This document shows, piece after piece, positions 36,165 through 49,700 of a stretch of DNA of 64,000 nucleotides; the first letter of the stretch is position 1; each line of letters begins with the position of its first letter. The notes beneath the pieces are model-generated. The model worked only from the letters and a program-made list of their open reading frames with translations. It was not told where the DNA came from and searched no databases. The stretch spans positions 10,416,001 to 10,480,000 of the forward strand of contig JANTQA010000047.1 in assembly GCA_027625915.1 (NCBI GenBank), written 5' to 3'. Made by a program: the position numbers and the translations under genes. The DNA is from Anaeramoeba flamelloides (lineage: Eukaryota; Metamonada; Anaeramoebidae).

Positions 36165-37914
36165 TCAGTTTCTAAAAAGAATTTTAATAATTCCAGGTAG
36201 TTTTAAAATTAAAATTGATTCGAAAATAAAATTGATTTAGTATTTTTGAAAATTCTTGTTTTGGTACGTCAGATGCGACAAATAAATATTGTACCATCCA
36301 CTTTTGAAAATCAATTAAAGAGAACTAATTGGTAATTGTATTGAAAAACTAATAAGATCTAAGGGCATTTATAATACATTGGTATCTCGATTTGAGATCC
36401 TAAAAAATCTTTGACTTACTTTTTATTAAAATCCTGGTGTTTTATTTAGAGTCATTTTAAAAAAGGATTATAAAGTATTTTTAAAGTAGTCGGCGAACTT
36501 CATTATAAGTATTTTCAGGACCTTATTAAAAACTTTTTTGGTTAATCTTTTTTTAAAACAGATTGATTAAAGACATAATAATTATAATAATAATAATATG
36601 CCATATGAGAAACTAAATATTTTGAATTATTTTTAGGAGATGGCTTGTTTTTATAAAATTAACTTTTTGAAAGTACAGCTATTTTAAAAAAGTGAGTAAT
36701 TTGTTTTTTTTTTTTAAAGATTGTCAGAATTAAAACTTTTTTAAAGTTTTCTGTTTAAATAAAGTCAAAGCTTTTTTTTTAAAAAATTGCTTTTCTTTCT
36801 GAATCAAGCAACAACGACTCATATAAAGGTTGGTATCTTTCACTTTTTTAAAATAGAAAACATTCAAAAAGTTTTAATTCTGAAAAAAAGTTTTCACTTT
36901 TTTCAAATAGAAAACTTGGAAAAAGTTTAAATACTGAGAAAGCTTTTACTTTTTTGCAATAGAAAACTTGGAAAATTTTTTAAAAAGTCCTCACTTTTTT
37001 TAACAAGGTAGTATTGTTTTTAATTGTAATCACAAGCAAATATTACAAAAAATATTTACTTTGCGAAAGAAAAAAAGCAATATTTTGATCTTTTTATTTA
37101 TTCGAAATTAAATCTTAACACCAAATAGATCTTTTTGTTTGAGAAAGTACCAAGGTTTTCTCTTGGTTTAATTAAATGAGTTTTACAAAATGAGCTTAAA
37201 AGGGGAAGCCAAATTATTTTAAATGATTAATAATCGCTCTTAAAGAAAAAAATGTAAAAAAACAAGTTTTAAATACTTTTTTGAATGAAGAAAGATGAAA
37301 AGAAAACACAAAAAAAAAAAAAAAAAAAAAAACAAACCTTGTTTGGGTGAACTGGAATTTGGACTTGTTCACCATTTTTTTTGGTTTTTTGGACATTTTC
37401 GATCGTGATTGAATATTTCTTTCGATAAACAGAAAGTACCTTTCCTTCAGATTTTTTAAATTTTCCTCTAAGTACCTTTACTTCATCTTCAGCAATGACA
37501 GGAAGTCTTCTTACCTTTTTTTTTATTTTGAGAAAAGTCAAAATAAAAAAAAATAAAAACAAAAGAATTAAAAAGCAAAAAGAAAAATAAAAAAAAAAAA
37601 TTAAAAGTTTTTTTTGGTTTTTCAATAAAAAAAAACAAAAAAACAAAAAAAAAAAGGATCTTACATTATATTTTTCTCTGAGTTCAGTAGAAAGAGGACA
37701 AGTCATTCTAATTCTTCTTTCTGATGAGCTTGCAGTAAAGTGTTTCTTTCTATTTTTTCTTCTTGATGAACTTACGTCTATTATACAAAGATAGTAATTA
37801 AAAAAGAAAAAAGTTTCAAAAAGGCATTTATTATGATAAGTTGATTAAAATGGAGTTGGGTGAATGTTTAAAAATTAAACAAAAAAACAAGAGTGTACTT
37901 CTTTTGATTTTCAT
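35900..37914 (-). CDS. RPL26: 60S ribosomal protein L26 (uL24 family), 4 exons
   Basis: Exons are 37914-37899 (16 nt), 37777-37665, 37514-37338 and 36031-35900, with consistent phases, for 145 residues, the same length as human RPL26. It is a large-subunit ribosomal protein. The start reads MKIKRNVSSSRRKNRKKHFT, as in fungal and plant L26. The KOW region is at about residues 52-79 (EDEVKVLRGKFKKSEGKVLS, then VYRKKY), and HPNKCLITKLKL is the conserved C-terminal strand. The tail is lysine-rich. Introns are 121, 150 and 1306 nt; the last has a GTTTGT donor and contains a TA/TG microsatellite and a dispersed repeat. The tiny first exon was chosen because it restores both the conserved N-terminus and the phase. 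Confidence 0.93.
36119..36164. repeat. TA/TG microsatellite in the L26 last intron
   Basis: An (AT)n tract runs directly into an uninterrupted (GT)n tract, about 46 bp in total. It lies about 90 nt inside the 3' end of the L26 last intron and is probably length-variable. Confidence 0.9.
36660..37010. repeat. Dispersed repeat R3, copy 3
   Basis: Starts AAAAAAGTGAGTAATTTGTT and GATTGTCAGAATTAAAACTT like the copy at 4890. It then has three spaced AATAGAAAAC(A/T)T units. It lies within the last intron of L26. Confidence 0.65.
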
Positions 37915-38057
37915 TTGATTATATAAATATTAAGACTAAAATTTAAAAAAAATGAAAGGTTATTAATGGAATCTTGAAAAAAAATTTGAAAGGAGAAGAG
38001 ACTTTAAATTTAAAGACACACTTTTTATATTTGTTTAAATAAAATATAGTTGAGATA

Positions 38058-38279
38058 CTATTTGTTGCAAAATAAATGAAACAAAATTATCATTCATCTT
38101 TCCAAAAAAAAGATTATTAAATCAGATAACATTTCAAATTTTAATACCTTAAAAGAAACTAAAATTATTAATTTAACTTTCAGAATTGAGGTTCTTTGAT
38201 GATTTATTTTAATTCTGAGATGTTATTTTTTGGGAAAGCTGAAATGAAAATTTTGATACTTTTATTTTACAATTAACAG
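38058..38279. mobile_element. TA-site MITE upstream of L26
   Basis: 222 bp with TA on both sides (38056-38057 and 38280-38281). Ends CTATTTGTTGCAAAATAAAT and ATTTTACAATTAACAG, with TCATTCATC and AGCTGAAATGA as inner inverted blocks. The same family is at 62578-62802. It starts about 144 bp upstream of the L26 start codon, so it may overlap promoter or 5' UTR sequence. Confidence 0.75.
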
Positions 38280-38639
38280 TATTGATCTCATAGAATCTTT
38301 AAAAATAAAAGTGATAGAATTTTAACATATTATCGATTTTTTCTTTTTACAAATAGAGTTCTCAGACAAATCGATTGTCATTTGTGATCTCTCATTGATT
38401 TACTTTGTTCTTTTTTATTTCATAAATTGGGAATACATCTTTGAACTGGAAATCCTCAATGAAATTTGGTCTTTAGAAAACGAAAAAAAGAAAAAAATCA
38501 ACTTTTATCCCATTTAAATTTCTCAGACCCCTTATAGAAACAAAAAAAAAATGTTACTGTGTTGAATATGTATAAGTGTCAGGATTGCCAAAACAACTGT
38601 ATTCATTAAAACCAATGTTCAGAGTATAAAACATGGGTA

Positions 38640-38879
38640 AAGCCCTAGTCCCAGTATAAAAGCAACAAATTCCATTTATTTCAAGTCATTGTTTTTCAAT
38701 CTCCTTTTTCAAAAACCCCATGAACAAAAGGTTACCTAAAAAGTAAATTTTTTTAATATTCATACCTAGTCAAATACTTGGTTCAAAACTGTAACTTGAG
38801 GGTCTACAAAAAAAGTTAATTTAAAACAAATTACAAAAAAAAGTGTCCATTTTTTGCTTTTATACTGGGGTTAGGGCTT
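38640..38879. mobile_element. Short inverted-repeat element (AAGCCCTA type)
   Basis: Left terminus AAGCCCTAGTCCCAGTATAA; right terminus, complemented, AAGCCCTAACCCCAGTATAA; both continue AAGCAA. 240 bp, no open frame. I see only this copy, and the target duplication is unclear. Confidence 0.65.
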
Positions 38880-39387
38880 GAATAATTAAAAAAAGATGCC
38901 TTTTTTTACTTCTTGTTTTAATTCAACTCCCCACTCATACTCAATATTGTACATAAGCGCAAATCATTTTTCAAATTAAACCCTTTAAAATCGAAGTAAA
39001 CTTTACTTTATAAATGGAATTTGTTAATGTTTTTTTGTAATTTTCCTAATATTTTTAAAATTTTTTTAATTTTTTTTAGTAGAAAAATCTTCTCAACAAT
39101 CAACTCTCTTTTTGAGAATCATTTTCCATTTTGATTCTTTATATTTGTAATTTCTTTTTTAATAATAAAATTTTAAGCAATCAATTTTATATTGTATGTT
39201 GTGAGTTTTGTTTTAATTGATTTTTTCCTATCAATTTCTTTGATTATTTGATGTAGAGCATCGCATAAAAATAGAGAACAAGAAAAGAATTCCCAAAAAG
39301 ATTTAAAATTCTTAATATTCTAGAAATTGTTATTTAATTGCGAATATTAAAAATTAAATCCTTTTTTATAAAGAACCAATTTTTTTA

Positions 39388-41240
39388 CAGTCGGTTTCAC
39401 TTTTAAGGCACAAACTATCAACGAAATTTAAGACCCAAAAAAAATCTCAAATTAAAGCACAAAATTCAAATTCTAGTAAAATAGATTGTAAAAAAAAAAT
39501 TCCAAATTTTGTGCCTTAAGGGATTAGCGTCTACCAAGGAGAAGCCTAGGAACAAAGTATGTTGTTATTGGAGGTAACCACATTCGTGCTATATGGTTCA
39601 AAGGTTTCTAAAAAATCGATTAGTCAAGTAGTAATATTTACTGATCTCAGCAATTAAAAATAATCCATTGTATTAGTAAAAACCCCAACAATTTCAGAAT
39701 AAAATCTGCATTACGACATAAATTTAAAGGTTTAATTATTAATATTCAGACTACAAAGTCATAAAATATCTTTCTTAAATTTTTTTCCAAATGTAGATTA
39801 TTTACTAAAAAATTCATTTTTTTTTTTAAATTAAATAATTAACGAACAAATTTTTTTGACAAATTATTTCACAAATCATCGAAATATATTGATACTACAA
39901 TTATCTTTATCAAAAGTAAACAAAATTTGTCATTTTTTGTGTTTTTATGTTGATGATTATTCAGTTAATCTTTGAAATTCAAAAATTGTAAAAATAGTTA
40001 CTTTTGGAAGTTCTAAATCTAAATTATTAAATACTAGGATACTGTATTTTGGGTTTCTAAGCTATTTCCAATAATATAGGGCATTTTTTATTTCAATAAT
40101 TATTTCTTAATATTAATTCAATTATACAAAATGTACAACAATAATATGTTTTTTAACATATCATACTTAATTTCTTGTATTTTGAAGTTTTATTAATGGA
40201 TTCTAAATATTTTTTTTTGAATTAAAATTATTTTGCAAAATTTTTAATTTTGAAAAAATAATAGAGTCAAATTTCTCATTTCATTATTTTTTCGAATTCT
40301 TCATTTTTTTCATTTTTACTTTGTTATTATTATTTTCCAAAATTTAACAAAGTTCAGAAGAGATGTGATAAGAAATCAACCAAAAATTCTTTTGATTCTA
40401 AACAATTGAGTTGACTTCGATGGACTTTGGTGGAAAAATTGCTCAGAACAGTTGTACACTTCAATTAAAGAGGTGAGATAAACAAAAAAAAAAAAATAAA
40501 AAGGTTTTTTTTTTTTTTTTTTTTCATTCAGTTTGTTTTTTTAAATGTTTTAAAAAAAAAAAAAAAAAAAAAAACAAAAAAAAGTTAATGGGAAAAACAA
40601 AAAGTTAATGATCAAATGAAAAACAAAAAATCTAAAGATCAAATCAAAAATATATTGAAGTATGATTTTACACATTATTAAAAAAAAAAATTGAAAAATA
40701 GATCGAACTAAAGATTGTTAAATAGACATTACTAATTTTGGATATTTTTCCAAAAATTAGGGGCAATTTTTTTATTTTTATTTTTATTTTTTATTCTTCG
40801 TACTTTGATCAATAAACACAAATTTTAATCAAGAGTTTTATTATTATTAATGGCTTCGTTTTTTTTTGTCTAAAGTTTTGAGTTTAATAACTGAATAAAG
40901 AATTTATTCTTATATTGATGGATATTTTTTTGCCCCATATTTTTGGATGGAGCTTATTATTAGATTTGGAAAAGGAATTAAAAAAAAAATTTTCAAAATG
41001 AAACTTTTTTAATTGTGATCATTAGTAAAAAATGCAATAATTTATTGTGTAATAAGATTTATAATAGATTTTTTAGAGTTGCAGAAGCTATTTGAGCCAT
41101 GGTGCACTAATATCATTTACACCCAATTACAACATACTTTGATTATAGAGAAATCTATGGTGACGCTAATCCCTTAATTTGAGATTTTTTTGTGCCTTAA
41201 ATTTCGTTTAAAGTTTTTGCCTTAAAAGTGAAACTGACTG
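39388..41240. mobile_element. TA-site palindromic MITE, copy 3, split by a nested insertion
   Basis: Outer ends CAGTCGGTTTCACTTTTAAG and AAAAGTGAAACTGACTG, with TA on both sides (39386-39387 and 41241-41242). The right arm resumes after the TTAA element at 39520-41173. Without the insert and one TTAA copy the element would be about 195 bp, like its relatives. Confidence 0.85.
39520..41173. mobile_element. TTAA-site (piggyBac-type) element nested in a MITE, 1654 bp
   Basis: TTAA duplicates flank it (39516-39519 and 41174-41177). Termini GGGATTAGCGTCTACCAAGG and, complemented, GGGATTAGCGTCACCATAG; both then carry CAAAGTATGTTGT(T/A)ATTGG. The outer parts match the 742-bp element at 10064-10805 in reverse, but about 900 bp in the middle (roughly 40080-40990) is present only here. 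That middle is AT-rich and encodes no recognisable transposase. Confidence 0.85.
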
Positions 41241-43575
41241 TAATGAATTATATAATAAATCTACCGGAAGTTCATTAAAGTTGGAGTGATTATAGAATAC
41301 TCATATGATTGCTTGATAGTCTAAGATCTATTACATATATAAAAAAACAATAGAGTTTTATAGGAGTTTTTCAAATGGTTTATAAAATGATAATCTCAAT
41401 TCTTGTTTTTTAAATTGATTCTTTGGTTATTTTGAAAAAGCTTCATTTAATTAACCATCATTCTAATAAGTGATGAGTTATAATTTTAAAAAGTTTGATT
41501 CATGAAAAAAGGTCATTGATTTTAAATTTAAAAACTCCACAAAAATTTCTGGAATATTAATAATTAAAAATCTTTTTTTAGTATATATTTTTCTGTCAGG
41601 CATTTTTATCAAAGCTATATATATCTTCTAGAGAATAGTTACAAAACCTTTATAGCGAAAAAAGGTTTAACACATTTACTCGGGTTATTTAAACAACCAT
41701 TGTAGGTGAAATAAGGTTATTAATGAAAGGTTTTTTAATTTAAGTTTTAATATTATAACCAGAATTATCATTTCAATTTTTTTTTTATTTTATAATTTTC
41801 AATTTTAGGATGTTCCAATACACTTTTAATAAAATAAATCTCATTATTAATATCATAATTTAGATTAAAAGCCACTTTCAAGTATTTTTTCAACACTAAC
41901 AGCTCCCATTTGGGCCTCTATTAATTAAAATAAATTTTAAAGAAAAATTTTGATTTCACCCAAAGATCTTTTTGTTTGTAAATTTATGAATGTACATTTC
42001 AACATTTTTTTATGATCAATAAAGTAATATTGTTTGTTAATAATAGAAATTCATATGGAATTTATCCAGGTGAAGTGATCAAGAAAAAAAAAAAAAAAAT
42101 TTACTTGATGGAAATAAATTTATGATGAGAACTCTCAAAAAAAAAAAAACTTTTCTATCTTAATATCTCAGTATAAAATAAAAAAAATTCTTATAAAATA
42201 TTGATCCTTTTAATGTTGGATTAATTAAAAATATGAGAAATGGCAAACCCCTATCATTAGTTTAAACCCAATCCAGAACATTCAAGCAAACTTTATTCTT
42301 TCTATAAAAAAAAAATGAAAAAAATACATTCCTACCAATTGAAGAAACTTGTTTAAAATATCTCAATTTCCTGATAAATTATGAATTATCAACCAAAATA
42401 TTTTTAATAATAAAAGTCAATCAGATCCTTAAAAAAAAATTAAAAATTCAAAATTTTTTCAAAGTTCATTTATATTTTCCATAGATTTTTGATTTTAAAT
42501 TGACTAATTGAAAAAAAAAACAAAATAAAAATAAAATAGAAAAAAAAATGAAAAAAAGTTTATAAAAAATAGAGATAAGTAAAAAAAAAAATAAAAAAAA
42601 TAAATATTGTTGAAAAAAAGATTATGATCTAAAAATTTTAAAGGAATTCTGTTGAGGATATTGTATTAAACATATTTAATTTGTTCAATACTCCAAATTA
42701 ATCTGCACCACCTAAAAATAAGATTTTATAAAAATAAAATCGAAAAAAATGTAATTTGATCATCCAGATATTGGTTAAAGTAACCCAAATCTTCAAATAA
42801 TTCATAATCTCATATTAAATTGTGATATAATACTTTAAAATTTAGATACTTATTAATTTTTTAAATAATCCTACAATTCTAATATATTTTTCATAAAACT
42901 TTTAGTAAATCCAAAATAAAAAGCACAAAACATTTTCCAGTCAAAGGGTATAAGTATTATTGAGTGAATTATATTGGTTTGAAGGGGGTGAAGGAATATT
43001 AGAAGATAAAAAATTTTTAATCAAGTTTTAAAAATGAAATCATTTTTTCACATTTTTACTTTTTTGAAATTTTTTTAACTTTTTTTTTTTGACTACCAAG
43101 AAAAATGTTTTGACTTTTTTTTATTTTTTTTATAAGATCTATAGTCATTTTTGTAAAAATATGTAAATTTTAATGTTATTGATATAGTCAAAATGATTAT
43201 AGTGAAATGTTATTGATTTCTATGGGATTTTTATTTTGATCTTCAATAAGTGATCAAAATGAACCTTATTATTTGTCAATAAATATCTTAAAGAATTTTT
43301 GTTTTCACTTTTTAAAACAATAGATTTCTTAATTGTTATATTTCATAAAAGTATCAATTCTAATTTTATGTACATTATTCCACTTTTTTTTTTTTAATCT
43401 TCAAAAGTAATTATCAAATATAATCGGTATTTGAAAAAAAAAAAAGGTCGGGTACTTTAATAGAAACAAAGTTAATAATATTTAATCTTTCATATTTTAA
43501 TATTTTTTTTCTTTTTTTATTCTATTCTACAAGATTTTATTTGATATTGAAATAATTTAAAAATCAATATTAATT

Positions 43576-43995
43576 TTAATCAATGGGATTTTCCTTCAAA
43601 ATTTCTTTTCGTCTCATGTTATTTTCACCATATAAGTATTCAATAAAGAACCCAGATATTGAAAAGTGTATTTCTTTTAATAATAATATTCTTTTTGTTA
43701 CTTTGATTTAAAAATTTCATTTTATTTTCATTATAAATTCCTCAAACTTGACAAAAAAGTAGAACATTTTCTATGTAATGTAATGGAAATTAGTGTATAA
43801 TAATTATTAATATCTATATTTTTTTATCCAAATTAATCAACAGAATCTGAATTTTTATTTTTTTTTTGCAGGGTAATAGTTTTATTTTTCAATTGATACA
43901 ATACACTTTATAATGAATCAAAAAGTTTAAATTATCTGGGAATTTGACAATAAATAAAAACATATTATTTGTTTCGGCAGAATGATGAAAGTCAT
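43576..43995 (-). other. Candidate exon pair of an unidentified gene
   Basis: Two minus-strand pieces look coding and can be joined in phase: 43995-43905 (after an AG acceptor, including ETNNMFLFIVKFPDNLNFLI) and 43690-43576 (including EYLYGENNMRRKEILKENPI then a TAA stop). The donor between them would be GTATTG, as in the TMEM104-like gene. I found no upstream exon and recognise no family. Given the high A/T content this may be chance. Confidence 0.25.
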
Positions 43996-46783
43996 CTGAT
44001 TAGGGGAAAGGATTTATTTAGAAGTGTATCTAATATAAAGAAATTTTGGTTTCTAGGAGTCACAAATTAAATAAAGATGACAACAAAAAGAATTGAATAA
44101 ATTATTTGTTTTTTGAAATAATTTTCTCATGATCGTAAAGTAAAATGTTCTAAAATGTGATTTTGATAAATATATTTCCAATACCTAAGGGTATTATCCT
44201 GTATCCATATAAAATAAAAAAATCTTGTTGTTTTAGTATTATTGTAAAATTTTGAAAAAAAAAAACAATTTGGGGTACTCAAATATATATTTTTACATAG
44301 ATAAAAGACAATTTTTTTCTTTAGGGGGTTTTAACGAGTATATTATTATTTCTGAATTCACAACTCAAAGAATCATATTTTAATGTCTCTTTTCTTAATT
44401 ACTGGATTTCTGAAAAAAAAAAAAAAATTATTAAAAATAGAACAAAAAAAACAAATATAAACTATAGAAAAAATCATTATTTGATCATATACCATAAAAA
44501 ATCAACAAATATATTAGATTTTCTTACCGTATTCGGGTATAGTGAACGAAAATTTTTAATTTTTTTTTTAAAGAAACAGATCGAATATAAAATATGTTTT
44601 AGATATACTCTATCAACTCAAAAATTTGAAAAAAAAATCACAAAGAAAATAATCGTTTTTACAATTTCTATAGGGTTCTAGAAATTTTATAGTATATTAA
44701 AAGATCATTTATACAACATGAAATAATCAAAATAAAGTTCATAAAACTAAAAAAACAAATTTCACACAAAAAAATCTTGGAACTAATATCCTACAATTGT
44801 TTTATCCACCCTAACAATAATTTCAAAAAAAAAAATTATATTCCTTTTATTCAAGAATTATGACTTAAAACAATTTTATTTTAATTATGCCTTATTCTAT
44901 TAATTATGGTGTCTACCCAAAAGTTTACAGACATAACTGTGGATCTTATATTATTTCACAAAATTTTAAAAAAAATTTTGAGTATATTATTAAATAATTA
45001 TAACAAATGTTCCTTCTTTAAAAAAATATTTCAAGAAACAACAAATAGAACTTTTTATCTTTTAAAGAAATTATTATATTAAATTGTAGTTGGATAATTT
45101 GTTACGAGTTTCAGTTCTATTGTTAAAATAAGTTTAGCAATATAACTTAATCAGTTATACTAATTTGAAGATGTTTTTTTTTTTTTCTGAAAGAATTATA
45201 CCTTAGATCGATTAAATAAAGCAATTAAAAATAAATAAATAAGGACTAATTTCTTAAAGTTCTCCAATTAAAAAAATAAAACTGTAAAATGAAAGATAGA
45301 ATCTGAAAATTTTTCCTTCAACACGACAAGAATAGTACTAAAATTGTTGTTACTTTTTGACTTGGTAAAACACATTGTTATTTTGAAATTGTTCAAAATT
45401 TTGAAAGGAATTATAAGATCACAATGTAACAACTTTCAATTTAAAAGTTTTTAAAAGTCAAACTTTTAAAAACATGTAATTTAAACAACTTTCCACTTTT
45501 CTGTTTTTATAAAAAAAGTTTGAGGTTTTTGAAATCTAACAAATATTTTTCTTTTAGATAACTTTCAAAAATTTCAATTAAATTTAAAATGTTATCTTTT
45601 GTTAATTTTTTATTTTTTACCCTTTTTTGTCTTACAAAAGTTTGTATCAAGTATTTGAAATTTGAAACAATATGAAAGAATATCAGAGACTGAAATCTTG
45701 CAGACTGTCAGTCTGAAAGTTCCAAAAAGTCTTGAAAGTGTTTTCGTGGATTGTGCTTTTCTTGTCTTGAATAATTAGAGTCAATTTTTATAAAATTTTT
45801 ATGATCTAAATACAAAAAAATTTCCCCAGACGAAAACTTGGTAAAAAAACGAATTCCTAATTGAAATTTTTTTCAAAATATCAAAGAGTTGATCATCAAA
45901 ATTGATTAACCCTTGGGTGTACCATTACTTCTTGGATTCAATGCTGTTTTCGAATTCAAAATAAAAAAAAAAGTACAAATTATCGTTCATAACAAGGCAG
46001 TTTCGGTAACTGGTCGCGTATATTTGACAAGAATTTTTTTTTGCCAAAAAATCTTCAAACATACAATGAAATAAGATTTGATAATAATTTCTCAAGGTTT
46101 AAAAAAATCATATAATTGATTTTCGATGTCCAATTATGTTTCAAAATCAATCTTTAACTGATCTTGTAAAAAAAATTTTTTTGCAGAAATTTTTTTCAAG
46201 ATTTTCGAATTAGTCTTTTTTGATTTAAAAATCTATTTTGTCTCTAAAATGATCTTTTCAGGAGATCTGCTTTGTGGAGACAAGAGTGATTCATTTTTTA
46301 ATAAATTGGGGCTTTTGGAAATAAATATCACAATCAGTTCCTCTTTTAAAGCACAAACTTTGAACGAAAGTTTTTACAAAAAAAAGAATTGGAAATTAAA
46401 ACACATATTTTGGGTATTTTTATTTCCCAAAATCTCTGTTGCAGTCACATAATTGTAGAGTTTAATTTTTGGATTTGTTGTGTATTAAATTTCGTTAACA
46501 GTTTGTTATTTAAATATGGACATATCAAAAAGAGATACCTGACCATTAAAATATCAAAAGACTAACACTGTTTTGATTGAACTCAAGAAGTTATTCTGAA
46601 TTCAAAATCAAAAAACAAACAAGACGTGGATTTTTAATTCACGTAAAATGTCAAAAAAGTATTGTTTAAAAAAGATCGAAATTATAATTAAATATCTTGG
46701 ATCTATTTGCAGGAAAATATTTATTATTTTTTCAATTGGATTTTGGCAAAATCAACCAACCAATCACTAACTAGTTAATTCAA

Positions 46784-49700
46784 ATGACAAACAAAAAACA
46801 AAAAACCTTCCAGTTTATCAAAATTCAACTTGTTGGTAATTCTGGTGTTGGAAAAACAAGTCTTCTGAATGTTTTTAATGAGTTTGATCTTTTTTTTCGT
46901 TTTTTTTTTCTTTTTTTCGTTTACCGACAAAAATACATTAGACAATTAACAATTTTGTTAATTGGGTTTGTTTTTGGTAATTCGTCTTCCCCATAAAAGC
47001 AAAGAATTTGAATTCAACAATTCAACGACTTATGGAGTAGAATTTGAAACGAAGGAAATTACACTAGGAGAAAAAACTGTAATTGTACAAATCTGTGTAA
47101 GTACTCATGTTTATGAAAAGACATACTTTTTTAGATAATTCTTATCTCTTCTTTTTCTTTTTTTTTTTAATCTCATCCCCATTTTGGAAATCATAATTAC
47201 AAAAAAAAGGACACTGGTGGACAAGAGGCTTACAGATCAATCCCAAAAATGTTTGTTTTTTTTTAGCTTTTTTTCTTTGTTATCTTTCAACAAATTTGCA
47301 AATTGTATCTCAATTGATACTTTGATGCAAAAAAAATTCAAAATTTTAAAATAAAAAATACTCTTGTCAAACAAAATAGTTTTGATAGCTCTTATTAATT
47401 CAAAAAAAATTTAAAAACCACAAATTTAAATTCTTTTTTTTTTCTTAAAATTAATGGTTGTTTCGTTTTCTTGTTGATTATTATTATTGTTTTTTTTTGT
47501 TTCAAAAAGATTGGTCTATCATAGAAATGGAATGATCCAATTAATGTTATATTACAAAAGTAAAAATACAAGAGAATATTTCTAAAAATTATAATCCTTT
47601 TTAATTTGAGTCGATCTCCAATAAATACTGTTTTTTCAAATTAAAGCACATACACTTTTCCTCCGATCGATCAAAATTACCTTAAGGTGTACCCAAGACT
47701 ATCATCACATTTCCGATATTGTGATCAACAGTCATGTTCCCAATTAAAATAGTCATAGCTGGTATTTTCAGAATAAATGAAATTAAATTTCCACTTTATT
47801 TTCATTTTCCTATTTTTCATTTGCAATTTGAATAGAGTTTTTCAGAGATATAGATAATAATTTTGTGATTTCTATTTTGTTGGTTGTTCCCTTTTTTATG
47901 CTCCCTATTGGATTAACGAAAAAAACTTTAATAAAAAATACGAAAATGAAAATAAAATTTTTATCCCAATTTAAATTTCAAACACATTAACAAAATTGAT
48001 TGAGCATTTCTCAAAAAATTTAATCTTTATAAAAAACAATGTCCATTTTCATGGCAATACGACAGTTTGAAAATCCAGCTATATTCTCATAGAAAATTTC
48101 TTCAATAATAAAATCTGTAATATAATAACAATCTATCTCTGATAACAATAATATCTCTTAATAAAATCAATTATTTTACACTTAAATTTTTATTTTCAAT
48201 TAGAAATATGAACTTTGTAAAACAATAAGTTCAATAAAAAAAATCTAGATAGTAATTAGGTTGGAAGGTTTTCTTTCATTTTTTTAAGAAACTGAATTAA
48301 AGAGATAAATCGGCAACTCCATGATGGATTTTTCCAATACAAATAAAATTTGAAACAAATACAAGTTATAGAAAACATAAAAAGTATAAGGTTAAAAGAA
48401 TGCTTTTTGGAAAGCGCCAAGATATTTAAAAATCATAACTAATCAGGAGAATATTAATAATAACTCATATCATCAAGTGTCATCAAGTTATGTTAAGTGT
48501 CATCAAGTTACTAGGTTATCTTGGGGTTTTCTGTTTTATTTGTTAAGTGTTCTATGTTCTTTTGAGGTTTTCTATTTTATTTGTGAAGTGTTCTTGGTTT
48601 TTTTTACTTTTAGAAATAAACAGAAAATTTTAATAAATTTTCGGTTTATTACAAAAAGCAAAAAAAACCTAACGAAAATCTATTGATTTTCCAAATAAAC
48701 AGAATTCCCAAGAAAACCTAACGGCGATTTTCCAGGGTTCTAAAGAATAGAGTAAAATCCAGGATGTTTCTTGATTATTCAAAATTCTGGAAAACCTAAT
48801 GACAAAAAATATTTAAAATGGAAATTTTCAACTTCTATTTTAAAGTTAAGCAAGTATATAAATTATATAAATAGAAGTTCTTCTTTTACAAATGAAACTA
48901 AAAAACAATTTTGTAAATTATTTAACAAAATAAAAATTTGGAAATCATCAAATGTTTGTATCATTTTCTCTATGATCGTGTCGTCACGTGCCCTATAGTG
49001 CCGTCAAGTGCCTATGTTTTCCAGAATTCGATAGAATTGCGTAAAATCTTTGATTTTTCTCCAATCTTTTAAATTCTGGAAAACATAACGACTGCCCATC
49101 CTATGAAAATAATTGTAAAATCTGAGATTTCTGAATTAAAAAAAAAAAAAAAAATTAGGAGTAGAATTATATTAATGTCCTATTTCTATTAATCAAAGTT
49201 TACCAAGATTATTTTTAAAAATGCAGTATAAACTAAGTGAACTTTGTTTGGAATTTATTCATTAGTTTCAATTTGGCTTTGAAAAAAAAAATTAATACTC
49301 GCATTGCAGTATTGAAATTCTTAAATACTAAGAATAATATAAAATCAAATAATGAAAATGAAAAATATAAACCTTTTATTATAATGATTGATATGACTAA
49401 GTGTTTAATTCAATTAGTTTTAAAATAATAATTAAAACAATAAAAAACAATATTTTAAATAAAATTATCAGAAATTGTTTATTAAAAAATTATCAAGATG
49501 AAGGACTTTGTATACTACAAGTTGATCTAATATATCCTATTTCCTTTTTCCTAATTTCACATTTTCTTTTAATAAAGATTATACCTTTAACAAATCATTG
49601 TCATATGTTGGTGGATGATTTAATCCTAATTATAAAAAGAATTAAAATCCAATTTAATCAAAATATATTTTCAATAAATGAAATCATTATTCAATTTGAT

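Larger units (their letters stand above)
37915..46783. other. Intergenic between L26 and the Rab-like gene
   Basis: Holds two small MITEs (38058-38279 and 38640-38879), the nested pair at 39388-41240, a reversed relic of the 21262-type element near 41400-41600 and exon-like islands at 43576-43995. A diverged TA-type MITE may lie at about 46330-46510 (ATCAGTTCCTCTTTTAAAGC). The remainder is AT-rich with no recognised gene. Confidence 0.55.

Noticed and set aside
38640-38879. Telomere-like CCCTAA words
   Set aside because: The words are single, not tandem, and form the ends of a short inverted-repeat element.
45980-46030. Possible tRNA or structured RNA (GC-richer GGTAACTGGTCGCG patch)
   Set aside because: No cloverleaf, T-loop GTTCRA box or acceptor stem can be drawn around it.
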